This document shows, one piece after another, positions 14,560 through 23,780 of a stretch of 45,113 bases of DNA. This stretch comes from Gammaproteobacteria bacterium. GTDB taxonomy: Bacteria > Pseudomonadota > Gammaproteobacteria > GCA-001735895. How positions within the stretch are numbered: position 1 is the first letter of the stretch; every line of letters begins with the position of its first letter. The stretch spans positions 1 through 45,113 of the forward strand of contig JAOTXY010000024.1 of assembly GCA_029862125.1 (NCBI GenBank), given 5' to 3'. The notes under the pieces are model-generated. The model was not told the DNA's origin, ran no database searches, and saw nothing but the letters and a program-made list of their open reading frames with translations. The position numbers and the translations under genes are program-made.

Positions 14560-15594
14560 ATGGATATAGCTCAACTCCTGGCATTTGGCGTAAAGCAAGG
14601 CGCCTCTGATTTGCACCTTTCAGCGGGATTGCCGCCGATGATTCGTGTCGATGGTGACATACGTCGTATTAATGTTCCGGAAATGGATCACAAGCAAGTG
14701 CACGACATGATTTATGACATCATGAGTGACAAGCAGCGTAAGGATTACGAGGAATTCCTGGAGACCGACTTTTCATTCGAAATTCCGGGCCTGGCCCGCT
14801 TTCGCGTTAACGCCTTTAACCATAATCGTGGCGCCGGTGGCGTATTTCGTACCATCCCGTCGAAAATCCTCAGTTTGGAGGATTTGAATGCGCCGAAAAT
14901 TTTCGAAGAGATTTCCGAGTATCCGCGCGGTATCGTTTTGGTAACCGGGCCGACCGGTTCCGGGAAATCAACCACACTGGCGGGGATGGTAGATTACAAG
15001 AATGATAGTGAATACGGGCATATTCTGACCGTGGAAGATCCTATCGAATTTGTACACGAGAGCAAGAAGTGCCTGGTTAACCAGCGCGAGGTTCACCGCG
15101 ACACCCTCGGTTTTAACGAAGCACTGAGATCGGCATTGCGTGAAGACCCGGATACCATCCTGGTAGGCGAGATGCGTGACCTCGAAACCATTCGACTGGC
15201 GCTCTCTGCGGCCGAAACCGGACACCTGGTTTTTGGTACCCTGCACACCAGTTCGGCGGCCAAGACGATAGACCGTATTGTCGATGTGTTTCCGGCGGCC
15301 GAAAAAGCCATGGTGCGCTCGATGTTGTCTGAATCATTAAAGGCGGTTATTTCGCAAACGCTGATGAAGAAAATCGGTGGTGGACGGGTCGCAGCGCACG
15401 AGATCATGATCGGAACGCCGGCGATTCGTAACCTGATTCGTGAAGATAAAATCGCGCAGATGTACTCGGCAATTCAAACCGGCCAGAACGTCGGTATGCA
15501 AACGCTGGATCAAAATCTCAAGACCTTGCTCGCTTCGGGTGTTGTTGCGAAGGATGAAGCGCAGCGGAAGGCTGCCAATCCCGAGGCCTTGTAA
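14560..15594 (+). CDS. pilT: PilT, type IV pilus retraction ATPase
   Basis: A 344-residue hexameric ATPase that powers pilus retraction at the inner-membrane base. Visible motifs: Walker A GPTGSGKST at about residues 130-138, the Asp box TVEDPIEF, Walker B ILVGEMRD and the His box TGHLVFGTLHT. Length and order match PilT of Pseudomonas. A good ribosome binding site (AAAGGAAA) precedes the ATG, and a TATAAT lies at 14528-14533, though without a clear -35. It is followed 28 bp later by pilU. The chemosensory cluster at 25-35 kb is expected to control this motor. Confidence 0.96.
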   Translation: MDIAQLLAFGVKQGASDLHLSAGLPPMIRVDGDIRRINVPEMDHKQVHDMIYDIMSDKQRKDYEEFLETDFSFEIPGLARFRVNAFNHNRGAGGVFRTIPSKILSLEDLNAPKIFEEISEYPRGIVLVTGPTGSGKSTTLAGMVDYKNDSEYGHILTVEDPIEFVHESKKCLVNQREVHRDTLGFNEALRSALREDPDTILVGEMRDLETIRLALSAAETGHLVFGTLHTSSAAKTIDRIVDVFPAAEKAMVRSMLSESLKAVISQTLMKKIGGGRVAAHEIMIGTPAIRNLIREDKIAQMYSAIQTGQNVGMQTLDQNLKTLLASGVVAKDEAQRKAANPEAL

Positions 15595-15622
15595 TCTTAC
15601 GCTGAAATCGTAGAGGATTTTA

Positions 15623-16795
15623 ATGGATCGTAATAAGGCAATTAGTTTCATGCACGACCTGCTCCGCATGATGGTGAGCAAGGATGGTTCTGATTTATTT
15701 ATCACCAGCGGATCACCACCGGCGATGAAAGTCGACGGCAAGGTGATGACCGTTTCCAAGCAAAACCTTTCGCCTAATCATACGCAGATGCTGGCACGTT
15801 CGATTATGAACGATAAGCAGGTTTCGGAGTTTGAAGAAAAGCAGGAGTGTAACTTTTCGATCGCGTTACCCGGTGTGGCTCGATTTCGTGTTAATGCCTT
15901 TGTACAGCGCGGCAGTTCAGGCCTGGTGCTGCGTATCATAAATTCTGAAATACCCACCTTCGAAGAATTGAACCTGCCACCGATTTTGAAAGACATTTCC
16001 ATGACCAAGCGGGGCCTGGTAATTTTCGTCGGCGGCACCGGCTCCGGTAAGTCGACTTCGCTAGCGTCGATGGTGGATTACCGTAACCGCAACTCGCATG
16101 GTCATATCATAACGATTGAAGACCCGGTGGAATTTGTCCACGATCATCAAAATTGCCTGGTGACTCAGCGTGAGGTCGGTGTCGATACTGAATCTTACGA
16201 GATTGCGTTGAAGAATACCCTGCGCCAGGCGCCGGATGTGATCCTGATAGGTGAGATTCGCGACCGCGAAGCCATGGATCATGCAATAGCGTTCGCCGAA
16301 ACCGGGCACCTTTGTCTTTCAACATTGCACGCCAACAGCACTAACCAGGCGCTGGACCGAATCATCAACTTTTTCCCGGACGAACGCCGCATGCAGTTGC
16401 TGATGGATTTATCGCTCAATCTAAAGGGACTGATTTCACAGCGCCTGATCCCGAAAATCGATGGTGTTGGTCGAATGCCGGCAATCGAAGTCATGTTGAA
16501 CACCCCGCTGATGGCCGACATGATCTTCAAGGGAGAGGTGCATGAGATGAAAGCGTTGATTGCGAAATCTAACGAGGCGGGGATGAAGACCTTTGACCAG
16601 GCGTTATTCGATCTTTATGAAACCGAACAAATTACTTTTGAAGATGCCTTGCGTAACGCGGATTCAGTGAATGATATTCGACTGCGTATTAAACTTGAAA
16701 GCGAGACTGCCCGCAAAACTGGCGTGGTGGAAGATCATCGCGAATTTGAACTCGAAGAATCGGATGATGGTGAGCAGGCGGGAGGCATGATTTAG
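15623..16795 (+). CDS. pilU: PilU, accessory pilus retraction ATPase
   Basis: A 390-residue PilT paralogue. Walker A is GGTGSGKST near residue 136, Walker B ILIGEIRD, and the His box TGHLCLSTLHA. The PilU-typical LLMDLSLNLKGLISQRL follows, and the long acidic C-terminal tail (about residues 350-390) is typical of PilU and absent from PilT. In Pseudomonas it assists PilT in retraction and depends on it. It ends in TAG overlapping the GTG start of the next ATPase gene, so the two are translationally coupled. Confidence 0.95.
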   Translation: MDRNKAISFMHDLLRMMVSKDGSDLFITSGSPPAMKVDGKVMTVSKQNLSPNHTQMLARSIMNDKQVSEFEEKQECNFSIALPGVARFRVNAFVQRGSSGLVLRIINSEIPTFEELNLPPILKDISMTKRGLVIFVGGTGSGKSTSLASMVDYRNRNSHGHIITIEDPVEFVHDHQNCLVTQREVGVDTESYEIALKNTLRQAPDVILIGEIRDREAMDHAIAFAETGHLCLSTLHANSTNQALDRIINFFPDERRMQLLMDLSLNLKGLISQRLIPKIDGVGRMPAIEVMLNTPLMADMIFKGEVHEMKALIAKSNEAGMKTFDQALFDLYETEQITFEDALRNADSVNDIRLRIKLESETARKTGVVEDHREFELEESDDGEQAGGMI

Positions 16796-17955
16796 TGGCA
16801 CGCGAACCGACCACCGCCCTGCTAGAACCTTATCTTAAGATCATGGTCGACAAACAGGCGTCCGACCTGTATTTCGTCACCGGCGCTCCGCCCAATATGA
16901 AAACCCAGGGCAATACCGGTCCAATTGCGAAAAATCCGTTTCAAGGCGGGCAGGTGCAAAAACTGGCCTATAGCCTGCTTAATGATGAGCAGGTCCGTGA
17001 TTTCGAGATCAGCCGCGAATTAAACCTCGGTTTCACGCTCAACGACGTGGGTCGTTTCCGGGTCAATATTTTCATTCAGCGCTCCGAAGTGTCGATGGTT
17101 ATCCGTTACATAAAGTGGGAGATACCAACGATTGACGAGCTCGGGCTGCCGCAGGTACTCAAGGAAGTCGTGATGAACCAGACCGGACTGGTGCTGGTGG
17201 TGGGCTCAACCGGTTCAGGTAAATCGACTTCGCTCGCATCGATGCTGGATTACCGTAACGCTTCGGTTGGCGGACACATACTGACGATCGAGGACCCGAT
17301 AGAATTCGTTTTTCGACACAAGAAGTCTGTTGTTTCGCAACGTGAGGTTGGTATCGATACCCTGAGCTACGAAAATGCGCTGCGCGAAGCCCTGCGCGAA
17401 GCGCCGGAAGTCATCATGATCGGTGAGGCGCGGGACCGGGAGACGATGAAATCGGCGATCGACTTTGCCGATACCGGTCACCTCGCGATGACAACCCTGC
17501 ATGCGGTTAACTCCAACCAGGCGATGGACCGGATGATGAACATGTTCCCGACCGATTCGCGTGAACAGTTGTTGATGGATTTGTCGCTTAACCTCAGGTG
17601 CGTCATTTCACAACGCCTGGTGCCAGGGATGCAGGGGAAACTCGCCTGTGCTGTCGAAATCATGATGAATACCCCCTATATTTCGGAATTACTGCGCGAG
17701 GGCAACTTCAACGAGATCAAGGAAATCATGGAAAAAGGCGATACCACGGGAATGCAGACATTCGACCAATCGCTTTACAACCTCTACAAATCTGACGCAA
17801 TTACGATCAAGAATGCGCTCGCCTATGCTGACTCGAGCACCAACCTCGAATGGAAAATAAATTTTGGTGGCGACCATCAATCAGAGGATACCCGCCATAA
17901 CCTCAATAAGCAGGGTGACCTGGAAGATCTGAGTCTTCCCTCCGAAGAAAGCTAA
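16795..17955 (+). CDS. Second PilU-like PilT-family ATPase
   Basis: A 386-residue third member of the tandem ATPase set. It keeps all catalytic elements: Walker A GSTGSGKST near residue 136, TIEDPIEF, IMIGEARD as Walker B and TGHLAMTTLHA as His box. LLMDLSLNLRCVISQRLV and the polar tail of about 35 residues place it with PilU rather than PilT. It starts at GTG 16795, sharing one base with the pilU stop. In Pseudomonas the cluster has only pilT and pilU, so this looks like a lineage-specific duplication. It may form mixed motors or serve a second pilus; neither can be decided from sequence. Confidence 0.92.
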   Translation: MAREPTTALLEPYLKIMVDKQASDLYFVTGAPPNMKTQGNTGPIAKNPFQGGQVQKLAYSLLNDEQVRDFEISRELNLGFTLNDVGRFRVNIFIQRSEVSMVIRYIKWEIPTIDELGLPQVLKEVVMNQTGLVLVVGSTGSGKSTSLASMLDYRNASVGGHILTIEDPIEFVFRHKKSVVSQREVGIDTLSYENALREALREAPEVIMIGEARDRETMKSAIDFADTGHLAMTTLHAVNSNQAMDRMMNMFPTDSREQLLMDLSLNLRCVISQRLVPGMQGKLACAVEIMMNTPYISELLREGNFNEIKEIMEKGDTTGMQTFDQSLYNLYKSDAITIKNALAYADSSTNLEWKINFGGDHQSEDTRHNLNKQGDLEDLSLPSEES

Positions 17956-17974
17956 ATCCGTTACCTATATGAGA

Positions 17975-17995
17975 TTTTCTCCGAGCTGGAGAGGG
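17975..17995. terminator. Short hairpin between convergent genes
   Basis: TCTCC (17978-17982), loop GAGCT, GGAGA (17988-17992) lie in the 43-bp gap between the convergent PilU-like gene and pyrC'. On the minus strand the stem is followed by AAAAT, on the plus strand by GGGTTT; neither gives a strong U-tract, so it is at best a weak bidirectional terminator. Confidence 0.4.
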
Positions 17996-17998
17996 TTT

Positions 17999-19279
17999 CT
18001 ATCGGGCTTCGTAGACGACGTTACCGGCCACCAGGGTGTGGGTCAGGCTGCCATGGAAATCCCAGCCCTCAAAAGGGGTGTTCTTACCCTTGGAGACGAA
18101 ATTGGAGGCGCTGCAAACCCAGTGGGAATCCGGATCGACAATTATCAAATCCGCGACCTCATCGATACCAATCCTGCCGCCAGGCAGGCCCATAATGGTG
18201 GTAGGGTTTAGTGTCAGCTTAGCGATCAGGTCAGCCAGTGGGAGGACGTCCTCTTCGACTAATCGCAATGCCAGCGGCAATAAAGTGTCGAGCCCGCTGA
18301 TGCCGGGTTCGGCAGAAGGGAAAGGCTTTAGCTTGGCATCGACTTCATGCGGCTGATGATCCGAACACAGGCAATCGATAGTGCCATCGGCAACACCCTC
18401 GCGTAATGCATCACGATCATACTGACTGCGCAGCGGTGGGATGGTAAACATATTGCTATCGAAATTTCCGATGTCATGATCGGTTAAGAACAGTTGATGA
18501 ATCGCACAGTCGGCGGTTATCGGTAATCCCTTGGCCTTGGCGCGACGCACCATGTCTACCGAACGCGCACTGGAGAGTTGCCCGAAATGAGTGCGCGCAC
18601 CGGTTTGTGCTACCAGTTCGATGTCCTTTGCCAGTGCAGCGGTTTCCGCCGCTTCAGGAATCGCGGGCAGCCCAAGGCGGGTGGCGACGGCCCCCTCGTG
18701 GGCGCAACCATTTGCCAAAAGGTCGTGGTCGAGTGGTTGAATAATAACCAGCGAATGCTGACCCCCGGCGTAATCCATGGCCCGGCGTTGGACCAGGTTA
18801 TTGGCCAGTGGAACCTTGGCATTGCTGAATGCGATACAGCCGTTAGCGCGCAAGCTGGCCATGTTGCTGAGTTGTTCCCCGCCGAGACCACGTGTCAATG
18901 CCCCGATCGGGTAAACCTGTGCCTGGTGGCCAAACATTTCGTTGCGATGATGAATGAGTTCGACCGTGGCCGAATTGTCAATCGGCGGTTGCGTATCGGG
19001 GGGGATACACAGGCTGGTGATACCGTTTTCGATCGCGGCTTTGGTTTCACTCTCTATATTGGCCTTTTCGGGCTCCCCGGGGTCACGCAAACGTGCCTGG
19101 CAATCGATCAGGCCGGGCAGAACCCAGTGATCGGCGGCGTCGATCGTTTGTTCTGCCTTGAAACTTTTTGGTGCTGAGCCCAGCCCCACGATTTTACCGT
19201 CCTGTAAAAACAGGTCGGTCTTGACTACTGTCATTTCAAGTGGGTTAACGACCTGGCCGTTCATGATCTGCAGGCTCAT
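17999..19279 (-). CDS. pyrC': Dihydroorotase-like PyrC', probably non-catalytic
   Basis: A 426-residue dihydroorotase homologue. In active enzymes the sequence GLID-x-H-x-H-LR binds the metals; here it reads [10 protein letters not shown], so both histidines are gone (Gln61, Arg63). SDHQPHE near the end and [10 protein letters not shown] in the middle keep the family pattern. In Pseudomonas an inactive PyrC' of the same length, encoded directly after pyrB, forms a dodecamer needed for aspartate carbamoyltransferase activity, and a separate true dihydroorotase is encoded elsewhere. The same is inferred here. It overlaps pyrB by 4 bp. Confidence 0.93.
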   Translation of the reverse strand: MSLQIMNGQVVNPLEMTVVKTDLFLQDGKIVGLGSAPKSFKAEQTIDAADHWVLPGLIDCQARLRDPGEPEKANIESETKAAIENGITSLCIPPDTQPPIDNSATVELIHHRNEMFGHQAQVYPIGALTRGLGGEQLSNMASLRANGCIAFSNAKVPLANNLVQRRAMDYAGGQHSLVIIQPLDHDLLANGCAHEGAVATRLGLPAIPEAAETAALAKDIELVAQTGARTHFGQLSSARSVDMVRRAKAKGLPITADCAIHQLFLTDHDIGNFDSNMFTIPPLRSQYDRDALREGVADGTIDCLCSDHQPHEVDAKLKPFPSAEPGISGLDTLLPLALRLVEEDVLPLADLIAKLTLNPTTIMGLPGGRIGIDEVADLIIVDPDSHWVCSASNFVSKGKNTPFEGWDFHGSLTHTLVAGNVVYEAR

Positions 19280-20256
19280 GCGTCACCGCCTGATTGCAGG
19301 CCGGATTGACCGACGATCATTGACATTACCGCCATGCGCACCGAGATACCGAAACCCACCTGTTGCAGGATGACCGACTGGTTGCCATCCATAACACTGG
19401 ATTCGATTTCGACACCACGGTTAGCCGGACCCGGATGCATGACGATAGCATCGGGTTTTGCGAGCTTGAGGCGTTCCTGGGATAGTCCGAACTTGCGGAA
19501 ATACTCTTTCTCGCTGGGCAACAAAGCCCCGCGCATTCGTTCCTTCTGCAGACGCAGCATAATGATGACGTCAACTCCTTCGAGTCCCTGCTCAAGATCC
19601 TCGTAAACCGATACCCCGAGAGACTCGGTATCCATCGGCAGCAGGGTTCGGGGCGCAATCACCCTTATTTCCGCGGTATTTAGCAGGTTAAGCGCGTGGA
19701 TCTGCGAGCGCGCCACGCGTGAGTGCAAAATATCGCCGACGATTGCGACTCGCAAGCTGCTGAAATCCTGCTTGTGGTGGCGAATCGTGTACATATCGAG
19801 CATCGCCTGGGTTGGATGTTCGTGTTGCCCGTCCCCGGCATTGAGTACCGACACGCCGGGACGCACATGCTGGGCAAAAAAATGGGCGCTGCCGCTGTTC
19901 TGGTGACGTATGACGAACATATCGATCTGCATTGCTTCCAGGTTTTGCAGCGTATCGAGCAGGGATTCACCTTTGACCGTTGCCGATGTGGTGACGTTAA
20001 GACTCAGAATGTCGGCCGAGAGACGTTGTTCAGCGAGCTCGAATGTTGATCGTGTGCGTGTGCTCGTCTCGAAAAACAGGTTGGCGACCGTTTTGCCGCG
20101 CAGGATAGGCACTTTCTTGATGGTACGGTCAGTAACCGAGGTGAATGAATCGGCGGTATCCAGAATCTCGTTAAGAATGGTCTGGTTTAACCCCTCGATA
20201 CTGAGAAAATGTCGGAGTTTGCCATTATCGTCGAGCTGGATACTGTTACTTGGCAT
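19276..20256 (-). CDS. pyrB: Aspartate carbamoyltransferase catalytic subunit
   Basis: A 326-residue enzyme for the first committed step of pyrimidine synthesis, carbamoyl phosphate plus aspartate to carbamoyl aspartate. The carbamoyl-phosphate site is [22 protein letters not shown] and [14 protein letters not shown] are the other active-site segments, and [12 protein letters not shown] is the aspartate-binding loop. It has a slightly extended N-terminus, as in Pseudomonas, where it binds regulatory nucleotides. It overlaps pyrR by 11 bp and pyrC' by 4 bp, forming a pyrR-pyrB-pyrC' operon. Confidence 0.96.
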   Translation of the reverse strand: MPSNSIQLDDNGKLRHFLSIEGLNQTILNEILDTADSFTSVTDRTIKKVPILRGKTVANLFFETSTRTRSTFELAEQRLSADILSLNVTTSATVKGESLLDTLQNLEAMQIDMFVIRHQNSGSAHFFAQHVRPGVSVLNAGDGQHEHPTQAMLDMYTIRHHKQDFSSLRVAIVGDILHSRVARSQIHALNLLNTAEIRVIAPRTLLPMDTESLGVSVYEDLEQGLEGVDVIIMLRLQKERMRGALLPSEKEYFRKFGLSQERLKLAKPDAIVMHPGPANRGVEIESSVMDGNQSVILQQVGFGISVRMAVMSMIVGQSGLQSGGDA

Positions 20257-20755
20257 GGCTCTCCAGGGTTTTGATAACCAGCTTCAGGGGTTCGGGTCCC
20301 TCGAGCTTGATATGACTCCCGGAATCCAGATTCATGAACTTCCCGGTAATGTCCGCCTGTATCGGAATTTCGCGTTCGCCTCTATCGATCAGGATCGCGA
20401 GCACGATTTTCCGGGGTCGCCCATAGTCAAAAATCTCGTTCATCGCAGCCCGAACGGTTCTACCGGATTGCAGGACATCATCGACCAGGATAATAGTTTT
20501 ATCGTCGATATCGACAGGCAGGCTGGAAGGCCTTACCGTTGGATGCAGGCCGGTCCGGGTGAAATCATCTCGATAGAATGAAATATTGAGTCGTCCCAAC
20601 TCGGCGTCGGGAGCGATGCTTTGCTGTAAGCGCTGCGCGATCCAGGCTCCGCCTGTTTCGATGCCAACAATGATAGGTTGCGGTTGGGAAGTAAAATAGG
20701 GAGTGAGTGCCTGGGCCAGCTTTTCGATCAGCGATTCAACTGAAGGTAGGGACAC
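20246..20755 (-). CDS. pyrR: PyrR, pyrimidine regulator/uracil phosphoribosyltransferase
   Basis: A 169-residue type I phosphoribosyltransferase-fold protein. The PRPP-binding loop is [13 protein letters not shown], a fit to PyrR, and [15 protein letters not shown] and [18 protein letters not shown] are the other conserved parts. In Bacillus PyrR attenuates pyr transcription; in Pseudomonas PyrR acts with PyrB and PyrC'. No clear anti-terminator is visible in the short upstream gap, so the mode of control here is open. It is the first gene of the pyr operon, 77 bp after ruvX on the same strand. Confidence 0.95.
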   Translation of the reverse strand: MSLPSVESLIEKLAQALTPYFTSQPQPIIVGIETGGAWIAQRLQQSIAPDAELGRLNISFYRDDFTRTGLHPTVRPSSLPVDIDDKTIILVDDVLQSGRTVRAAMNEIFDYGRPRKIVLAILIDRGEREIPIQADITGKFMNLDSGSHIKLEGPEPLKLVIKTLESHAK

Positions 20756-20832
20756 ACGAGCTCCGCTTGATTAATTGCGGACGCTTTATAGCATAAATTC
20801 ATTTCGAAAACAGTATTATCGCAGTTGTGGTC

Positions 20833-21246
20833 TCAGTCTTCGTGATAGTTTTGCAACCAGGATTCGGTAATTAATGCGGCGGCCAGGCTGTCGATTTCCT
20901 GTTTGGATTTCTTACACTCGGTTTGCTCCGCGATCTGGTAGGCTTCACGGGTAGTCAGTCTCTCGTCAATCATCGAGGTCGCTATTCCGAAACGGCCTTC
21001 TAACTGGCGACCGAAGCGTTTTGCACTGGCGGTCATTTCCTGGTCTTTGCCTGCCATGCTAAGCGGTAAGCCGACGACCAGTTTTTGCGGCTGCCAGGCG
21101 TCCAGTAGTCGCTTGATACTCTCCCAGTCGTTGTTTTTCACCGCTCCAAGGGGGCTGGCCTGCCGGGTTAGAGTCTGTCCGACCGCGACACCGATCCAAT
21201 GACTGCCAAAATCGAAGCCGATGACGGTTTTCAGCTTTTCAGGCAT
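20833..21246 (-). CDS. ruvX: RuvX/YqgF family Holliday-junction resolvase-like nuclease
   Basis: A 137-residue RNase H-fold protein: TVIGFDFGSHWIGVAVG at the N-terminus with the first catalytic Asp, LVVGLPLSMAG, IDERLTTREA with the catalytic Glu, and IDSLAAALITESWL with the last Asp. E. coli YqgF is linked to 16S rRNA 5' processing and Holliday-junction resolution. It overlaps yqgE by 8 bp, as in most gammaproteobacteria. Confidence 0.95.
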   Translation of the reverse strand: MPEKLKTVIGFDFGSHWIGVAVGQTLTRQASPLGAVKNNDWESIKRLLDAWQPQKLVVGLPLSMAGKDQEMTASAKRFGRQLEGRFGIATSMIDERLTTREAYQIAEQTECKKSKQEIDSLAAALITESWLQNYHED

Positions 21247-21805
21247 TCCCGCTCACGGGAGAGAGCATATTGATATCGAAGCCGAGCGTGTCGAAGGCGA
21301 CCTGCCATTTGTCTTCGGGTTTTTCATGGAACAGAAGGTCGGTGTTGCAGGTCGATGTAAGCCAGGAATTTTGTTGTAACTCTGATTCGAGTTGGCCCGA
21401 AGCCCAGCCCGAAAACCCGAGGATAACCAGGTAGTCCTCAGGACCCTTTCCATCTGCGATTGCCCTGAGAATATCGAGCGAGCTGGTTAAATTGACCCCG
21501 TCGGAGACCTCGACGCTATTCTGCCAGTGACCCTCGCTCGAATGCAGCACAAAGCCCTGTTCGAGTTGCACCGGGCCACCGATATAAACAGGCTGATTCC
21601 TGACTGCTTCATTTTCGCAACTGATATCCAGTTGCTGGAAGATATCGTCCAGAACTTGTGAAGTTTCGTGATTGACAACCAGGCCCATACTGCCATTTTC
21701 GTTGTGCTCGCACATGTAAACCAGACTGGAAGCAAAGATCGGGTCCTTGATCGCGGGTGTGGCGATAAGGCACTTATCAACAAGACTGGCAGTTTGCTGT
21801 GTCAT
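21239..21805 (-). CDS. yqgE: YqgE/AlgH family protein (UPF0301)
   Basis: A 188-residue UPF0301 protein, known as AlgH in Pseudomonas. Family signatures are CLIATPAIKDPIFASSLVYMCEHN-type N-terminus, GSMGLVVN, YIGGPVQ, and LVILGFSGWASGQLESE. The family has no agreed biochemical activity; its constant pairing with ruvX is seen again here. It lies 9 bp downstream of tonB and overlaps ruvX, so tonB-yqgE-ruvX are probably one transcript. Confidence 0.94.
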   Translation of the reverse strand: MTQQTASLVDKCLIATPAIKDPIFASSLVYMCEHNENGSMGLVVNHETSQVLDDIFQQLDISCENEAVRNQPVYIGGPVQLEQGFVLHSSEGHWQNSVEVSDGVNLTSSLDILRAIADGKGPEDYLVILGFSGWASGQLESELQQNSWLTSTCNTDLLFHEKPEDKWQVAFDTLGFDINMLSPVSGNA

Positions 21806-21814
21806 GGCAAGACC

Positions 21815-22705
21815 TTAGCTTACTCCGCTTTTGGTTCTAAATCGATTGCTTTTAAAATCCCAGGTGCGGATTATAACTATCTGGTCGGCGCGTTCCTTCA
21901 ATGCATCGGAAAATGGTGCAAAGGGCTGGGCCATGCGCAGGATTTGCCTGGCGGCCTCATCCAGCACTGTTGTGCCTGATGAACTGGTGATCTGCATGTC
22001 GAGAACCTCGCCGGCCGCATTGATTCGCACACTCATTCGTAATCGGCCATCAAGGTTTTTGAGCCTGGCTTCCCGTGGATAGTTCAAATTACCGGTATCC
22101 TCGATCTTCTGGACCCAGGAAGCCAGGTAACTCGCTTCGACTGCTTTGCGGGTGCTGGCGGTCAAGGTGATAGTCCTGGGGCGCTTGGCATAATCGATGG
22201 TCATTTGCCTGATTTCCGCCTGTAGACGGGCGATCCTGGACTTGTGCTGCTCGGTTTCACTGGTTTGCGGATTGTCCGAATCCCGGGCGCGTTGTTGTTT
22301 TTGCCGATTCGCATGGTTATCCGATTCAATTTGAGTCAGAAAATAAAGCTTGCTGATTACCAGCTGTTGCTTGCGTAGCTCGATCCTGTCCTGGTCAGAT
22401 AGGCCTCTTTGATCTGCAGGGGTCGGGGACGAGACCGGCGCGCCGGGGCGGGCTTTATCATCGGAATTGCCACCCCCTGCCTGGTCGACCTGGGCCAGGT
22501 AATCGGGGTTTTCGGCTACCTCGATGCTCTTGGAATTGGCTAGAATAATATCCAGGCTGGGCAGGGGCTCGACATTGCTGTGACTCGAATGGGTAAATCC
22601 CACGCCGAGCACGACGATGGCATGCAGCGTCAGTGCCAGAAAGAGAGTGAAGCCGAGGCGATCACTAGCGGAGATCCGTGGACGGATTGCTTGAGCTTGT
22701 GCCAT
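21815..22705 (-). CDS. tonB: TonB-like energy-transducing protein
   Basis: A 296-residue protein with one membrane anchor (about residues 17-36), a polar linker with a coiled-coil-like stretch (around 108-170) and a C-terminal TonB domain from about 200: SWVQKIEDTGNLNYPREAR, then GRLRMSVRINAAGEVLDMQI. TonB couples the proton gradient to outer-membrane transport; the copy next to yqgE and gshB is tonB3 of Pseudomonas, which also affects twitching motility. No exbB or exbD is near. The proline-rich linker typical of E. coli TonB is missing. Confidence 0.9.
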   Translation of the reverse strand: MAQAQAIRPRISASDRLGFTLFLALTLHAIVVLGVGFTHSSHSNVEPLPSLDIILANSKSIEVAENPDYLAQVDQAGGGNSDDKARPGAPVSSPTPADQRGLSDQDRIELRKQQLVISKLYFLTQIESDNHANRQKQQRARDSDNPQTSETEQHKSRIARLQAEIRQMTIDYAKRPRTITLTASTRKAVEASYLASWVQKIEDTGNLNYPREARLKNLDGRLRMSVRINAAGEVLDMQITSSSGTTVLDEAARQILRMAQPFAPFSDALKERADQIVIIRTWDFKSNRFRTKSGVS

Positions 22706-22760
22706 ATTGGAAGTCTATTGTGCCAAGATTAGTTCGCTACCACCAGCGAATCTATCTGCT

Positions 22761-23780
22761 TTAGTTGATAATAGTTGTTGGCCAGGAAACCGCAATTTTG
22801 ATTTTGTCGGCCAACGTACCACTCACCACGATTTCCCGTGATTCGCCGATCACGATGAAGTCTTCGATATCCAGTGATCTTGCCAGCTCACGGTGCCCCT
22901 GGAAGCCGTTTATCATCAGCGCAGTTGCCGCGACGTCAGCACGAACCGGGTCATTGCTGAGAACCGTCGCCGAGCTTTGCCCGGTTGCCGGCTCCCCATT
23001 GCGTGGGTCGATGATGTGATGTGCCCGGTTTTTTCCTCGTCGATATTGGCGTTCATAATTTCCCGAGGTGAACAGGTTGTGTTTACCCTCGATTTCAAGG
23101 CTTGCAACAACACCGGGTGCAAATGGATTTTGGATACCTATTCGCCAGGGACGGCCAAACCGATTCCCCGCGATTGCCATATCACCACCCGCGTTGATAA
23201 TGTAGTGATCGATGCCATTGTCGTCCAGGTAACGACTGATTAATCCCACCGCATAGCCCTTGGCAATTCCGCCGAGGTCGATCTGCAAATGCGGATTGCT
23301 GCTAACGGCAATTTCGCTATCGATCTTTAGATTATGCATACCGGGGATATCACGCCTGATTGCCGCAACCATGCTCATGTCGGCCTCGCGGCCATGAAAT
23401 CCATATGCGGCTATGAGCTTGCCAAGTGCGGGGTTAAAAAGGCCTCTAGTGGCATCATAATAATCCTGGCTAAGTTGCAATAACGGGGCCAGGCTTGCCG
23501 GTACCTGCGCTGTCGAATTTTGCAACAACGCTGTGTTGAAGCGGGTCAGATCACTATCTTCCCAGGCGTGCCATTGCTCGCGGTGGATGCTTAGCCGGTG
23601 CTCGATTTCGGTGAGTAAATGCTCGGCATGAATCAGGTCTCCGGTAATCATCGTAATTTCGATGATGGTGCCGAACTCGAGCAGATGTTGTTCGACGAGA
23701 TGCTGTCGAGGTTCGCAACCGCTAAGGTTTAAGACGAATAAAAACAGCCAGCTTAAACGGGAAGGTGTTGCTCGATGCAC
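22761..23780 (-). CDS. apbE: ApbE-type FAD:protein FMN transferase, lipoprotein
   Basis: A 339-residue member of the ApbE family, which attaches FMN from FAD to proteins such as the Rnf and Nqr subunits. The N-terminus is a lipoprotein signal with LNLSGC as lipobox, so it should be anchored on the periplasmic side. Conserved parts: LGGIAKGYAVGLISR, INAGGDMAIAG, HHIIDPRNGEP and ADVAATALMI. It starts at GTG 23778-23780 and overlaps gshB by 28 bp. The neighbouring tonB and gshB are usual partners in this gene order but apbE is not. No flavinylation target is in the window. Confidence 0.93.
   Translation of the reverse strand: MHRATPSRLSWLFLFVLNLSGCEPRQHLVEQHLLEFGTIIEITMITGDLIHAEHLLTEIEHRLSIHREQWHAWEDSDLTRFNTALLQNSTAQVPASLAPLLQLSQDYYDATRGLFNPALGKLIAAYGFHGREADMSMVAAIRRDIPGMHNLKIDSEIAVSSNPHLQIDLGGIAKGYAVGLISRYLDDNGIDHYIINAGGDMAIAGNRFGRPWRIGIQNPFAPGVVASLEIEGKHNLFTSGNYERQYRRGKNRAHHIIDPRNGEPATGQSSATVLSNDPVRADVAATALMINGFQGHRELARSLDIEDFIVIGESREIVVSGTLADKIKIAVSWPTTIIN

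Noticed and set aside
18578..19177. A 199-residue open frame opposite pyrC'
   Set aside because: Antisense shadow; pyrC' has clear family motifs on the other strand.
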